NCBI RefSeq assembly: GCF_025464955.1
Contig: NZ_JAODNM010000095.1
Coordinates: 1-41,174 of the forward strand
Source of the DNA: Amycolatopsis sp.
GTDB taxonomy: Bacteria; Actinomycetota; Actinomycetes; Mycobacteriales; Pseudonocardiaceae
Length of the DNA: 41,174 nucleotides
Direction: 5' to 3'
Shown: piece by piece, positions 23,430 through 33,290 of the stretch
Layout: every line of letters starts with the position of its first letter
How positions within the stretch are numbered: position 1 is the stretch's first letter
Program-made: the position numbers and the translations under genes
The notes under the pieces: model-generated
The model's database searches: none
What the model was told of the DNA's origin: nothing
What the model saw: only the letters and a program-made list of their open reading frames with translations

Positions 23430-23527
23430 GCCCCGATCCTGCCAGTTCTACCGCCCCGAAGCCGCCCAAACCGCACTTTTGCGCTTTTGCGGGGTCTCTT
23501 GCGCGCGAGACATACGCGGGGCACCTC

Positions 23528-23547
23528 AGGGTGGCCCCGAGGGAACG
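23528..23547. repeat. Partial copy of dispersed repeat family B
   Basis: AGGGTGGCCCCGAGGGAACG immediately follows the oppF-type gene end at 23548. It matches one end of the hairpin at 17415-17465 and the complement of 34541-34556, but no second arm is present here. Confidence 0.65.
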
Positions 23548-24641
23548 TCAGAGAACCTCGGTGACCGAAGCTGGGGAAATGGGGACGGAGTCGAAGGACA
23601 AGGTGGGGTCGACGAGGACGGGGGTGACGGCGTGGCGCGGGATCTTGCCGTCGCGGATGTCCTCCGCGAAGTGGCACGCGACGCGGTGTGCTTCCCCGAC
23701 CTCCCTCAGCACCGGACGCTCGGTGTCGCAGCGGCTCTCCTGCTTCCACGGACACCGAGTGTGGAACCGGCAGCCGCTCGGCGGGTTCGCCGGTGACGGC
23801 AGGTCGCCGGACAGCAGGATCTGCTCGCGCGAGTCCTCCACCAGCGGGTCCGGCACTGGAATCGCCGAAAGCAGCGCGCGTGTGTACGGGTGCAGCGGCT
23901 CGGCGTACAGCTCGTCCGCACCCGCCTCCTCGACGATCGACCCGAGGTACATCACGCCGATACGGTCGGAGATGTGCCGCACCACCGCGAGGTCGTGCGC
24001 GATCACCAGGTACGTCAGCCCGAGTTCGTCCTGCAGTTCTTCGAGCAGGTTGACGACCTGCGCCTGCACCGAGACGTCCAAGGCGGACACCGGTTCGTCG
24101 GCGACGATCAGGTCAGGCTCGACGGCGAGTGCCCGCGCGATGCCGATGCGCTGACGCTGTCCGCCGGAGAACTCGTGCGGGTACTTCCGCAGCGAACTTT
24201 CCGGCAGGCCGACCGCGGCGAGTAGTTCGCGCAGCCGCGCGCGGGTGCTTTCCTTGCCCTTGTCCAGTCCGTGCGCCCGCATGCCCTCGACGAGAATCGA
24301 TTCGACGGACTGCCGCGGGTCCAAACTTGACAGTGGGTCCTGGAAGATCATCTGCATCCGGCTGCGGCTCTTGCGCAGCGCCTCGCCCTTGAGGCTCGAC
24401 ACGTCCGTGCCGTCGAAGTCCACCTTGCCGCCGGTCGGCTCGACGAGCCGCAGGATCGCGCGGCCGAGGGTGGTCTTCCCGCAGCCGGACTCGCCGACCA
24501 GGCCGTACGTCTCGCCGCGACGGATTTTCAGGTCCACGCCGTCGACCGCGTAGACGTACCCGATCGTCCGGTCGATGACCACACCGCGCTTGATCGGGAA
24601 ATGCACTTTCAGGTCGTCGACGGTCAGCAATACGTCGTCAG

Positions 24642-24645
<4 letters not shown>
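23548..24645 (-). CDS. Dipeptide/oligopeptide ABC transporter ATP-binding protein (DppF/OppF-like)
   Basis: A 365-residue cytoplasmic ATPase, second of the pair driving the importer. Walker A is GLVGESGCGKTTLGRA around residue 52, the signature FSGGQRQRIGIARAL near 155, Walker B LIVADEPVSALD near 175, and the H-loop IAHDLAV follows. The C-terminal oligopeptide/dipeptide domain carries the CRFHTRCP-type cysteine motif that binds an Fe-S cluster in some members. Its ATG overlaps the stop of the partner ATPase gene by 4 bp (ATGA). It is the last gene in the five-gene operon. Confidence 0.94.
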
Positions 24646-25616
<971 letters not shown>

Positions 25617-25620
25617 GATC

Positions 25621-26559
25621 TCACCGCCTGTTCTTGGGATCGAGGGCTTCACGCATGGACTCGCCGAGCAGCGTGAAACCGAGCGCGATGACAACGATCG
25701 CGAGCGCCGGATAAAAACCGAGCTCCGGCCGGATGTCGAAGTACCGCTGGGCATTGCCGAGCATCAGACCCCACTCCGCGCGGTCGAGGTCCGGATCTCC
25801 GAGGCCGAGGAACGACAGCGCCGCGGCGTCCAAAATGGACGTCGCGAGCGTGAGCGTCGCCTGCACGATCACCGGCGCGAGCGAGTTGGGCAGCATGTGC
25901 CGGAACACGATCGCGCGCCGCCGCACACCCAACGCCTTCGCCGCGAGCACGTGTTCGCTGTGCCGCTGGGAAAGCATCGCTCCGCGCAGCAGCCTGGCGA
26001 ACACCGGCACGTTGACGATGGCGACCGCGATGATCACCGTGGTCTGGCTGGGTTTCGACGCGATAGCGGCGATCGAGATCGCCAGCAGCAGCCCGGGGAT
26101 CGACAGCATGATGTCGGTGAACCGCATCAGCAGCGAGTCCACCCAGCCGCCCAGCGCCCCGGCGAGCCCGCCGATGACCATGCCCAGCACGAGCCCGATC
26201 AGTGTGGCCATGACCCCGACGGTCAACGTCTGCTGCGAACCGATCAGCAGCCTGCTGAAGAAGTCGCGGCCGTTCTCGTCACTGCCAAGGAGATAGCCGG
26301 GCTGCGCACCGGGAATGATGCCCGAGCCGAGTTTCAGCTTGGCAAGCAACACCGGGTCGCGCAGATAGGGGTCCTTCGGGGTGAGCAGCGGCGCAAACGC
26401 GGCGAGCACCAGGAACACGGCCACGATGACCGCGCCGGCGATGGCCACCGGACTTCGCGACATCTGCCGCAGCGCACCGGCCAGCATGCTCGTGCCGCCG
26501 GCGGACTCCTCGGCGAGCCGGTCGATCCGGGCGCGCCGGAACTTCGACAAGGTGCTCAT
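25621..26559 (-). CDS. Dipeptide/oligopeptide ABC transporter permease (DppC/OppC-like)
   Basis: A 312-residue integral membrane protein with about six transmembrane segments and an extended N-terminus of roughly 25 polar residues. The EAA loop that contacts the ATPases is present near residue 220 (LAAKALGVRRRAIVFRHMLPN). The family signature DENGRDFFSRLLIGSQQTL occurs around residue 95-115. It pairs with the following permease, whose stop it overlaps by 4 bp. Both form the channel for the peptide or nickel-type substrate. Confidence 0.93.
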   Translation of the reverse strand: MSTLSKFRRARIDRLAEESAGGTSMLAGALRQMSRSPVAIAGAVIVAVFLVLAAFAPLLTPKDPYLRDPVLLAKLKLGSGIIPGAQPGYLLGSDENGRDFFSRLLIGSQQTLTVGVMATLIGLVLGMVIGGLAGALGGWVDSLLMRFTDIMLSIPGLLLAISIAAIASKPSQTTVIIAVAIVNVPVFARLLRGAMLSQRHSEHVLAAKALGVRRRAIVFRHMLPNSLAPVIVQATLTLATSILDAAALSFLGLGDPDLDRAEWGLMLGNAQRYFDIRPELGFYPALAIVVIALGFTLLGESMREALDPKNRR

Positions 26560-27566
26560 CGGACACGCACCCTCGGGTCGATGAGGCCGTACGAGATGTC
26601 GACCAGCACGTTCACCACGACGAACACGACCGCGGCGAGCAGGACCAGCGCCTGAAGCCGTGGATAGTCACGTCTCTCGATGCCTTCTGCCATCAGGGAT
26701 CCGATCCCGCCCCAGTTGAACACTTTCTCGGTCAGCACCGCGCCGGCGAGCAGCAGCCCGGTCTGCAGACCGATCGTGGTCGACACCGGGAGCAGCGCGT
26801 TGCGCAGGACATGCCGGCCGCGGACCGTGCGCGCGGCGAGCCCCTTGGCGTTGGCCGTCCGCACGAAATCCTCGTTGAGCACGTCGAGAACAGACGCCCT
26901 GGTGATCCGGACGATCACCGCCAGCGGGATCGTGCCCAGCGCGATGGCAGGCAGGATCAGATGCTGGATGGCGTCGGCGGAAGCGTCGTATTCGCCGGTC
27001 AGCAGCCCGTCGAGCACGGCGAACCCGGTGACGTGCGTGGCGTCGATGTCGATCGACGCGCGCCCCGACGGCGGCAGGATGTGCAGGAAGGGGCCCGACG
27101 CGAACAGGAACTTGAACAGGATCCCGAGGAAGAACACCGGAATCGCGACCCCGACGAGAGTGCCGATGAGCGTGCTGGTGTCGAAGAACCGGCCGCGGTA
27201 CTTCGCGGACAGGTAGCCGAGCGGAATGCCCGCGACGATCGCGAAGAACAACGCGCTCACGGTCAGTTCGACGGTCGCGGGGAAAGCGCGGCCGATTTCG
27301 GCGAGCACGGTGTCACCGCTGGCGAGTGAGTTCCCGAAATCCCCGGACAGGATTCGGCCGAGGAAGTCGAGGTACTGCGCCCAGATGGGCTGGTCGAGCC
27401 CGAGGACGTGGTTGAGGTCCGCGAGTTTCTGCGGGGTCGCCTTGTCGCCCAGCAGGGCCCCGGCGGGACCGCCGGGCAGTGAGCGCAGCCACGCGAAGAC
27501 CAAAATGGACAGTACGAGCAGCGTCGGTATCGCTTGTAGCAGCCGACGCGTGATGAATCGGAGCAA
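26556..27566 (-). CDS. Dipeptide/oligopeptide ABC transporter permease (DppB/OppB-like)
   Basis: A 336-residue membrane protein starting MLRFITRRLLQAIPTLLVLS, the typical DppB N-terminus, with the EAA motif (VRTANAKGLAARTVRGRHVLRN) near 235-255. About six segments. The start is TTG at 27564-27566 with AAAGGG about 7 nt before; no ATG is available in the right place. A stable hairpin lies between this gene and the upstream binding-protein gene, probably reducing its expression relative to the latter. First permease of the operon. Confidence 0.92.
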   Translation of the reverse strand: MLRFITRRLLQAIPTLLVLSILVFAWLRSLPGGPAGALLGDKATPQKLADLNHVLGLDQPIWAQYLDFLGRILSGDFGNSLASGDTVLAEIGRAFPATVELTVSALFFAIVAGIPLGYLSAKYRGRFFDTSTLIGTLVGVAIPVFFLGILFKFLFASGPFLHILPPSGRASIDIDATHVTGFAVLDGLLTGEYDASADAIQHLILPAIALGTIPLAVIVRITRASVLDVLNEDFVRTANAKGLAARTVRGRHVLRNALLPVSTTIGLQTGLLLAGAVLTEKVFNWGGIGSLMAEGIERRDYPRLQALVLLAAVVFVVVNVLVDISYGLIDPRVRVR

Positions 27567-27600
27567 TGGATTTCCCTTTGCGTTAGCCCCAGGTGGCGGG

Positions 27601-27633
27601 CAAGGGGCGGGCGTCGTCGACGCCCACCCCTTG
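27601..27633 (-). terminator. Intercistronic hairpin between dppA-like and dppB-like genes
   Basis: CAAGGGG-C-GGGCGTCG pairs with CGACGCCC-A-CCCCTTG around a single T: seven and eight paired bases with one mismatch. Such stems after binding-protein genes commonly protect the upstream message or partly terminate transcription, giving excess binding protein. Confidence 0.65.
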
Positions 27634-27657
27634 TCGGCTAATTAGTGCCGCGTGAGG

Positions 27658-29334
27658 TTATCCCTTGCTGACGGTGTTGAAGTGTTCGTTGTTGAGCGGG
27701 CTCGGCGTCATGCCGGTGACGTTCGCGGCGGTGACGAAGGCGGGCGGCGAGCTCAGGATCGGCACGGCCGGCAGGTACTTCGACATGAGGTCACGGTTGG
27801 CCTGCTGGTAGGCCGCGGCGTGGGCGGCCGGGTCTACCGTCGAGTCCGCTTTGGACAGTTCGTCGAACAGGGCCTGGTTGGTGAAGCCGAACTCCGCCTT
27901 CTCCCGGCCGAAGAACGTGCCGAGGAAGTTGCCGGCGTCGGCGTAGTCCGCGTTCCAGCCGATGATGTGGATGTCCTGCTTGCCGAACTTCTGGATGTCG
28001 TCCTTGTAGCCGCCGTTCCAGGGCTCGGGGACGAGCTGGATCGTGATGCCGACGGCCTTGAGGTCGTCCGACAGCGCCGACGCGATCTCCTGCGGGTTCG
28101 GCATGTACGGCCGGGTGACCTCGGTCGGGTAGTAGAACTTCAGCGTCAGGTTGGACGCGCCGGCGGCGGCCAGCAGTTCCTTCGCCTTGGCGACGTCGTG
28201 CGGGTATTCCTGCACGTCCGGGGCATATCCGGCGAGCGTCTCCGGCTGGAACTCCTTGGCGACCTTGGCGCCTTCCGGCATCTTGGTCTGGACCAGCTGT
28301 TCCCGGTTCAGCGCATACGCCAGTGCCTGACGGACCCGCAGGTCCTTCAGCGCCGGGTTGCCCTTCTGGTTGATGCCCAGATAGAGCAGGTTGAACGCGG
28401 GACGCGGGGTGACGGTGAACCCGTCGGTCTTGAGCCCGGCATAGTCCTGCGGCGAAACGAGGTCGTAGCCGTCGATCGTCTTGGCCTTGAGCTCCTGCTT
28501 GCGCGCGTTCTCGTCGGTGATCACCTTGAAGACGATCTTGTCGAGCTTCGCCTTGTCACCCCAGTAATCCTCGTTGCGGACCAGGGTGATCGTCTGCGCG
28601 TTCTTGTCGTAAGACTCGAACTTGAACGCCCCGGTGCCGGTGGGGTGCAAGAGCGCGTAATCGCTGTAGGAGAAAGATTCGCCGGACTGCGTGACCTTGT
28701 CGGCGTCGTACTTCTTCAGCGCATCCGGGCTGGAAATACTGAACGAACCGAGCCCGAAGGCGGCCGGGAACGCGCCCTTGTAGGCATTGAGGTTGAGGAC
28801 CGCGGTGTTGTCGTCCTTGGCTTCACAGGACTTGTAGAGCGGCTTCCCGCTGGCGTCGCCTTCGTTCTTCGCGAAACCCTCGAAGATATCGCCGTAGTAG
28901 ATCATCTGGCTCTGGGCAGGCGCGCCCTTCATGTTGTACCAGCGGTCGAAGTTGAAGCAGACGGCCGCGGCGTTGAACGCGGTGCCGTCGTGGAACTTCA
29001 CGTTCTTGCGCAGGTCGAACGTCCAGGTCTTACCGTCCGGGCTGGCTGTCCACTTCTCGGCGAGGCCGGGAGTCAGCTCCGTGGTGCCCTCTTTGAACGC
29101 GATGAGCGTGTCGAACACCTGCCGCGTGATGCGGTCCGTTTCGCCCTCGTCATTGAAAATGGGGTCGAACAGCTTCGGCGCGCCGGCCGCGCCGAACACG
29201 AGGGTGCCACCGGTCTTCCCCGCCCCGCCCTCGTCACGCTTGGACTCGGCACAGGCGGACAGTGAAAGCACGAGTGCGCCGGCTAGCCCGATCAGGGCTA
29301 TCCGGCGTGTTCGTGCCAACCGCGTTTGCAGCAT
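27658..29334 (-). CDS. Extracellular solute-binding lipoprotein (DppA/OppA-like, SBP family 5)
   Basis: A 558-residue lipoprotein that captures the substrate outside the membrane. The signal ends in LSLSAC with lipidated Cys28. The mature protein is of family 5 length, with the typical LTPGLAEKWTASPDGKTWTFDLR near residues 92-115, the KFHDGTAFNA segment, and LLYLGINQKGNPALKDLRVRQAL near 310-335. It might bind peptides, nickel complexes or other ligands; the sequence does not decide. The ATG at 29332-29334 has AAGGGG upstream. It is the first and probably most expressed gene of the operon. Confidence 0.93.
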   Translation of the reverse strand: MLQTRLARTRRIALIGLAGALVLSLSACAESKRDEGGAGKTGGTLVFGAAGAPKLFDPIFNDEGETDRITRQVFDTLIAFKEGTTELTPGLAEKWTASPDGKTWTFDLRKNVKFHDGTAFNAAAVCFNFDRWYNMKGAPAQSQMIYYGDIFEGFAKNEGDASGKPLYKSCEAKDDNTAVLNLNAYKGAFPAAFGLGSFSISSPDALKKYDADKVTQSGESFSYSDYALLHPTGTGAFKFESYDKNAQTITLVRNEDYWGDKAKLDKIVFKVITDENARKQELKAKTIDGYDLVSPQDYAGLKTDGFTVTPRPAFNLLYLGINQKGNPALKDLRVRQALAYALNREQLVQTKMPEGAKVAKEFQPETLAGYAPDVQEYPHDVAKAKELLAAAGASNLTLKFYYPTEVTRPYMPNPQEIASALSDDLKAVGITIQLVPEPWNGGYKDDIQKFGKQDIHIIGWNADYADAGNFLGTFFGREKAEFGFTNQALFDELSKADSTVDPAAHAAAYQQANRDLMSKYLPAVPILSSPPAFVTAANVTGMTPSPLNNEHFNTVSKG

Positions 29335-29447
29335 CTGGCACCCCTTGGGAGATGTTCGGCTTACCCGGCACAGGACAGTCGGGACGAACCGGACTTATGT
29401 GACCGCCGACAGTAACCGGAACTCATCCATCAGATAAGTCTGTAAGA

Positions 29448-29459
29448 TCACGATCGTGA
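29448..29459. promoter_or_regulatory. TCACGATCGTGA palindrome upstream of the importer operon
   Basis: A perfect 12-bp palindrome in the 177-bp gap upstream of the binding-protein gene (which reads on the minus strand). CAGA-TAAG-TCTG at about 29431-29442 is a second small inverted repeat. Both could be regulator sites; the regulator is unknown. Confidence 0.35.
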
Positions 29460-29511
29460 AACTTTGGCCGGTTTTGTCCGCTAAGCCGTAATTGTCATCA
29501 CCCCAGAGTGA

Positions 29512-30069
29512 TCACCTGAATGCCCTGAGCACCGTATGATCCGCGTGAAGCCGGGTGTTGTCAACGGTGAACCAACCGCGTTCGAAGGCCTGCCACTCGC
29601 TGAGCGAACCTCTGTCGGCCTCGCCATCACGGGCGACAGCGCGCTCCAGCAACTCCGCGGGCGAAAGTCCGTCGACCCACCACAACCTGGACAGCGCCGG
29701 CCGCATCGACGCCCGACCGGTCGAAACACCTTCCAGTACCAGGATTTCCGGCACCGCGACGTCGACCCACGGCCCGAGCCGGGGAACTCGATCGGCCCAG
29801 ACCATCTTCCGGTATCGCCCTGGCCGACCAAGACTTAGCGGCTCGAGCACCCCGGAGACCAGGCACGGCCACCACGACACCGGGTCCGCCCAGGTCGCGA
29901 AGTCATCCGACGCGACCAGTTCGACGCTGGCTCCGGCGGCGCGCAACGCGCTGACGACCTCAGCCGCGAGTGTCGACTTGCCGACCCCGGAGGGGCCGTC
30001 GATGGCCAGCACGCGGACCCCGCCCAGCTTCGCCGCCGACGCCCGCAGCGCGTCGAGTTCCGCGTCCAT
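29512..30069 (-). CDS. P-loop kinase, uridine-kinase-like
   Basis: A 185-residue nucleoside-kinase-type NTPase. Walker A GPSGVGKST lies at 25-33, VLASDDF-type motif (LVASDDFATW) with an acidic pair, and EILVLEGVSTGR in the middle matches the hydrophobic strand and Glu of the uridine kinase fold. The substrate is not clear, since the canonical uridine-binding residues are not complete. The ATG at 30067-30069 is chosen because the upstream open frame begins with an unlikely TTG. It lies 46 bp downstream of the DUF2304 gene and may be the last gene of the glycan operon or independent of it. Confidence 0.8.
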   Translation of the reverse strand: MDAELDALRASAAKLGGVRVLAIDGPSGVGKSTLAAEVVSALRAAGASVELVASDDFATWADPVSWWPCLVSGVLEPLSLGRPGRYRKMVWADRVPRLGPWVDVAVPEILVLEGVSTGRASMRPALSRLWWVDGLSPAELLERAVARDGEADRGSLSEWQAFERGWFTVDNTRLHADHTVLRAFR

Positions 30070-30115
30070 AACCGCCTGCCGTCCGAACGACGTGAAGGCC
30101 GCCAACTGTAGGGGC

Positions 30116-30556
30116 TTAGTGGTAGGCGCGGGCGAAGCGGATGCCGGGAAGTCGCCTGACGTTGTCCGGCACGGCAGTGGCAGCTTCCAGCGCGATAAGC
30201 CTGGCCTCGAGTTCGCGTCGGCTGTCCTCGAGCTCGCAGCGAAGTAGCGCGCTCTCCTCGACGGCCGTGCGCATCTCCTCCTCGAGGCGTCCGACCTCAG
30301 TGGACAGATGCAGCGCGACCAGCGCCAGCACCACTCCGGCCATGAAGAACACCAGGTTCGACGGCGTCTCGACGCCGGTCAGCCGAGCCATGAACTGCGC
30401 GGCGGCCGGGACGACCGCGAGCACGACCACGCCGATGCCGACGACCAGCCAGAGACCCGCGTACTTCTCCCGCAGTTTCCGGCGGCGCATCATTTCGATG
30501 ACGACGAACAGCACCAGACACGCGATGACGATACTGAGAATGCGCCAACCGGCCAT
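30116..30556 (-). CDS. DUF2304 membrane protein
   Basis: A 146-residue protein with three transmembrane segments (about 3-20, 36-55, 68-88) and a cytoplasmic tail containing a helical, coiled-coil-like region (EVGRLEEEMRTAVEESALLRCELEDSRRELEA). The motif RRRKLREKYAGLWL after the first segment and GVETPSNLVFFMAGVVLAL are diagnostic of DUF2304. These proteins very often sit next to a DPM1-type glycosyltransferase and probably anchor or assist it in the membrane. That is exactly the context here: the GT2 gene is 12 bp upstream. It shares an operon with it. Confidence 0.85.
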   Translation of the reverse strand: MAGWRILSIVIACLVLFVVIEMMRRRKLREKYAGLWLVVGIGVVVLAVVPAAAQFMARLTGVETPSNLVFFMAGVVLALVALHLSTEVGRLEEEMRTAVEESALLRCELEDSRRELEARLIALEAATAVPDNVRRLPGIRFARAYH

Positions 30557-30568
30557 AAGAGTTCCCTT

Positions 30569-31303
30569 TTAGGCGGAATCGGAGGAGTCGATCGCCGGAC
30601 GGCGGCGGACCAAAGCCAGCAGCAGCGCCAACCCGGCGCGGCTGAGATACACCGCCGATTTGATCGGGGAATGGCTCGGCGTGCCCGCCGTCCGTTCCCG
30701 CATGAGCACCGGGACTTCTTTGATCCGCAGTCCGGCGCGGATCGCCATGACGAGTGATTCGACGGTGTCGCCGAGATATTCGGCGGGGTAGTACCCGGCG
30801 AACAGCTTGATCGCGCGCGGCCCCATCGCCTTGGCCCCGGACGTCACGTCGGTGAGCTTGGTCTTCGCCAGCCGCGAGAACACCAATGACAGCACGACCA
30901 TCGCGTACTTGCGCGGGCCGCGGGCCTGGTACGCGCCCTTGCCCGCGAACCGGGAGCCGATCACGATGTCCGCGTCTTCGAGCGCGTCGAGCAACGCGGC
31001 GACCTCGTCGGGATCGTGCTGACCGTCGGCGTCGACCTGGACGACGACGGTGTACCCGCGGGCGACGGCATAGCGGAAACCGGTGCGCATCGCGCCGCCG
31101 ACACCGAGGTTGACCGCGAGCCGCGCGACCTGCGCGCCGGCCTGCCGCGCCTGGGCGGCCGTGTCGTCGGAGGACCCGTCGTCGACGACGAGCACGTCCA
31201 TCCCCGGCAGCGATTGCTTCACGTGCGTGATCACCGCGGCGACGCTGGCCTGCTCGTTGAGCGCAGGCATCACCACCAGCACACGATCGGTCGCTACGGC
31301 CAC
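30569..31303 (-). CDS. GT2 glycosyltransferase, polyprenyl-phosphate sugar synthase type
   Basis: A 244-residue GT-A enzyme. VVMPALNEQASV at the N-terminus, VVDDGSSDDT (about 37-46), and the metal-binding QVDADGQHDP near residue 90-99 form the active site; SRFAGKGAYQARGPRK is the acceptor region typical of DPM1 / Ppm1-like enzymes. It is expected to transfer a sugar from a nucleotide donor to polyprenyl phosphate on the inner membrane face. The GTG at 31301-31303 follows TAGCGT by 6 nt and no ribosome-binding site is seen. Next to a DUF2304 partner and downstream of the large membrane protein in the same direction. Confidence 0.92.
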   Translation of the reverse strand: MAVATDRVLVVMPALNEQASVAAVITHVKQSLPGMDVLVVDDGSSDDTAAQARQAGAQVARLAVNLGVGGAMRTGFRYAVARGYTVVVQVDADGQHDPDEVAALLDALEDADIVIGSRFAGKGAYQARGPRKYAMVVLSLVFSRLAKTKLTDVTSGAKAMGPRAIKLFAGYYPAEYLGDTVESLVMAIRAGLRIKEVPVLMRERTAGTPSHSPIKSAVYLSRAGLALLLALVRRRPAIDSSDSA

Positions 31304-31309
31304 GCCGCG

Positions 31310-31315
31310 ACGCTA
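31310..31315 (-). promoter_or_regulatory. -10 box of a probable leaderless promoter (GT2 synthase)
   Basis: TAGCGT on the minus strand, 6 nt before the GTG at 31303. It would allow expression of the GT2 and DUF2304 genes apart from the upstream operon. Confidence 0.5.
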
Positions 31316-31364
31316 CGCGCGGACCTGCTTACTCGAATGGGTGACCACACCCCATTACCGCACG

Positions 31365-33290
31365 TTACGGGGCTGCGGGGCGCACGACGTCCGGCTGACC
31401 GTCGATGGCGTAGATCGTCGCGTCCGGGTTCCGGTAGACCACGCGGAACACCGGATTCGCGTCCAGGTTCGCCAATCCGGCCGCGGCCGACGGCTTGCCC
31501 GCGATCAAGCCCTTGCCCACCAAGACGTAGCGGACCTTGAGGTCACCGAGCATTTTGCGCACGCTCGGGTCCTGATCGATGTTGTTGAGGCGCAAGGTGA
31601 GCAAGTTGGCTTCGGTGCCCCGGTCGGCGCCGTAGAAGTTCCACTCGACGGGCATGACGCCGTCGAGCGCATACATCCACTCGGAGCCGTCGGTGAAGTC
31701 GTTCATCACGTGCTCGCTGGGAAGGGTGTGCTCCGCCAACCACTCGAACGCGGCTTCCTTCTGTCTACTGACAGTGGGCCCATCGGTGTAGCTGGTCGCG
31801 AACCGCGCGGCGTTGCGGCCGATGTAACCGCCCTTGCTCAGCGCGGCCAAGACCAGTCCAAGCACAAGCGCGCAGGCCAGCGTCGCTGTCGCGGGCCTCC
31901 AGTTCGGTCGCCACGCGGCGATCCTGCCCGACGCCGTGTTGACGAACTCGCCGAACGCGACCGCGCCGGCGAGCGGGATGAGCGCGCCGATCCGGTACTG
32001 GTCGTTGTAGAAGATGCTGCCAAGGGTGTGCACCAGCGGCGTATCGATGGACACCGCCGCGGCGAACAGGCCGCCGAAGACCACGTACGCGCCGACCAGC
32101 CACAGCATCCGCCGGTGCTTGACCAGCAGGAATACCCCGACAATCGCCGGGACACCGATCCACCACAGCGGCACGGCGGCCATCGGCGAGAACGTGATGG
32201 TTTCGCCGACCGCCCCGGACACGGTCGCCGACGTCGGCCAGGACGCCGACGTCACGCCCGCGGCGTTGTACAGCGACGGCAGGATCAGGAGCACCGCGAG
32301 CACGCCACTGCCCACCGCGGTGGCGACGAGCGAGGGCCATGACCGGCGCCAGTTGATCGGCTCGAACCGAAACACGACTGCGAGCAGGATCAGCAGGAAA
32401 TAGCCCACCACAACGAAGACCACACTGCTGTGCAGGCCGGTCAGCCCGGCGACGCCGACCGAGATCGCCACCGGACCCGCTATGCCACGCGGTTCCAGCA
32501 GACGCCGTGCCAGCGCGAGCACCGCTGGGATCAGCGCGACGCCGGCCGCGTACGGCCACAGCGGCCCGCGCCAGAGCAGGTCGTAAGGGAACGCCGTGAA
32601 CCAGGTGCACACCGCGGCGGCGGCCGCGGTCGCGATCGGAGGCAGCCGCCAGGCCACACCGAGCGCCGCGATGCCGACGGGGACGCAGAGGATCACCGTC
32701 AACGCCGCGAGGTTGAGCAGTTGCGGCATCGCCAGCCCGGCCTTGTCGAGGATCAAGGCGAGCAGCGCGTGGTAGGTGTCGGGATAGAAGTAGTGGGTCT
32801 CGTTCGGCAGGTTCGCGATGGTGCCGACCGTCGACGGCCGCGCGTCGCCGTGCTCGGCGATCCAGCGGACGAGGTTGCCGTGGAACGGCGCGTCCGAACT
32901 CTGGTGGACGTTGTCGATGCTCTTGGCGCCGCGCAGGAACGTCACCGCGCCGACGGCGAGCCCGATGAGCACACCGCCGCCGATGACCAGGTGATCGCGC
33001 AGGGGCAGCTTCGGCTCGTCCGGCTTGCCGCTCTGGTCGCTCTTGTCGCTCCGGCGGAGGAAGAGCCACGACCCGGCGAATCCCAGCGCGGACAGCACCA
33101 GCGTCCACAACACGACGTCGAGCAGGTTCCAGCGAATACCGAGCGCGCCTAGCACGGGGATGCCAAGCGCAACCAGGCCGAAGGTCAGGACGGGCGCGCT
33201 CGCGGCCAGGGTCCAGCCCCGCAATCGGATCGCCGCGCCGAACACCAGGCCCGGCAGCCAGAACGCGAGCACCACGACCACAACGTTCAT
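31365..33290 (-). CDS. Large membrane protein, DUF6541-like, probable GT-C transferase
   Basis: A 641-residue protein with about 12-14 transmembrane segments followed by a soluble region of about 150 residues at the C-terminus, an architecture of GT-C glycosyltransferases using lipid-linked sugars. The first large loop contains DNVHQSSDAPFHG and HGDAR, acidic and His residues like those in the GT-C catalytic loop. I believe it belongs to DUF6541, found in mycobacteria and relatives, though no sequence comparison was possible. It overlaps the flippase gene by 4 bp (ATGA). Its likely role is to attach or extend a sugar on a cell-wall or lipid acceptor outside the membrane. Confidence 0.8.
   Translation of the reverse strand: MNVVVVVLAFWLPGLVFGAAIRLRGWTLAASAPVLTFGLVALGIPVLGALGIRWNLLDVVLWTLVLSALGFAGSWLFLRRSDKSDQSGKPDEPKLPLRDHLVIGGGVLIGLAVGAVTFLRGAKSIDNVHQSSDAPFHGNLVRWIAEHGDARPSTVGTIANLPNETHYFYPDTYHALLALILDKAGLAMPQLLNLAALTVILCVPVGIAALGVAWRLPPIATAAAAAVCTWFTAFPYDLLWRGPLWPYAAGVALIPAVLALARRLLEPRGIAGPVAISVGVAGLTGLHSSVVFVVVGYFLLILLAVVFRFEPINWRRSWPSLVATAVGSGVLAVLLILPSLYNAAGVTSASWPTSATVSGAVGETITFSPMAAVPLWWIGVPAIVGVFLLVKHRRMLWLVGAYVVFGGLFAAAVSIDTPLVHTLGSIFYNDQYRIGALIPLAGAVAFGEFVNTASGRIAAWRPNWRPATATLACALVLGLVLAALSKGGYIGRNAARFATSYTDGPTVSRQKEAAFEWLAEHTLPSEHVMNDFTDGSEWMYALDGVMPVEWNFYGADRGTEANLLTLRLNNIDQDPSVRKMLGDLKVRYVLVGKGLIAGKPSAAAGLANLDANPVFRVVYRNPDATIYAIDGQPDVVRPAAP

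Noticed and set aside
21949..23500. A third repeat family based on GCACTTTTG/CAAAAGTGC
   Set aside because: Several short matches occur (9071, 9312, 21961, 22706, 23474), but they are only 8-10 bp and share no larger framework, so chance or simple terminator convergence is enough.
31336..31356. AATGGG...CCCATT hairpin between the GT-C-like gene and the GT2 synthase
   Set aside because: Only 6 bp with a 9-nt loop; too weak to call a terminator.
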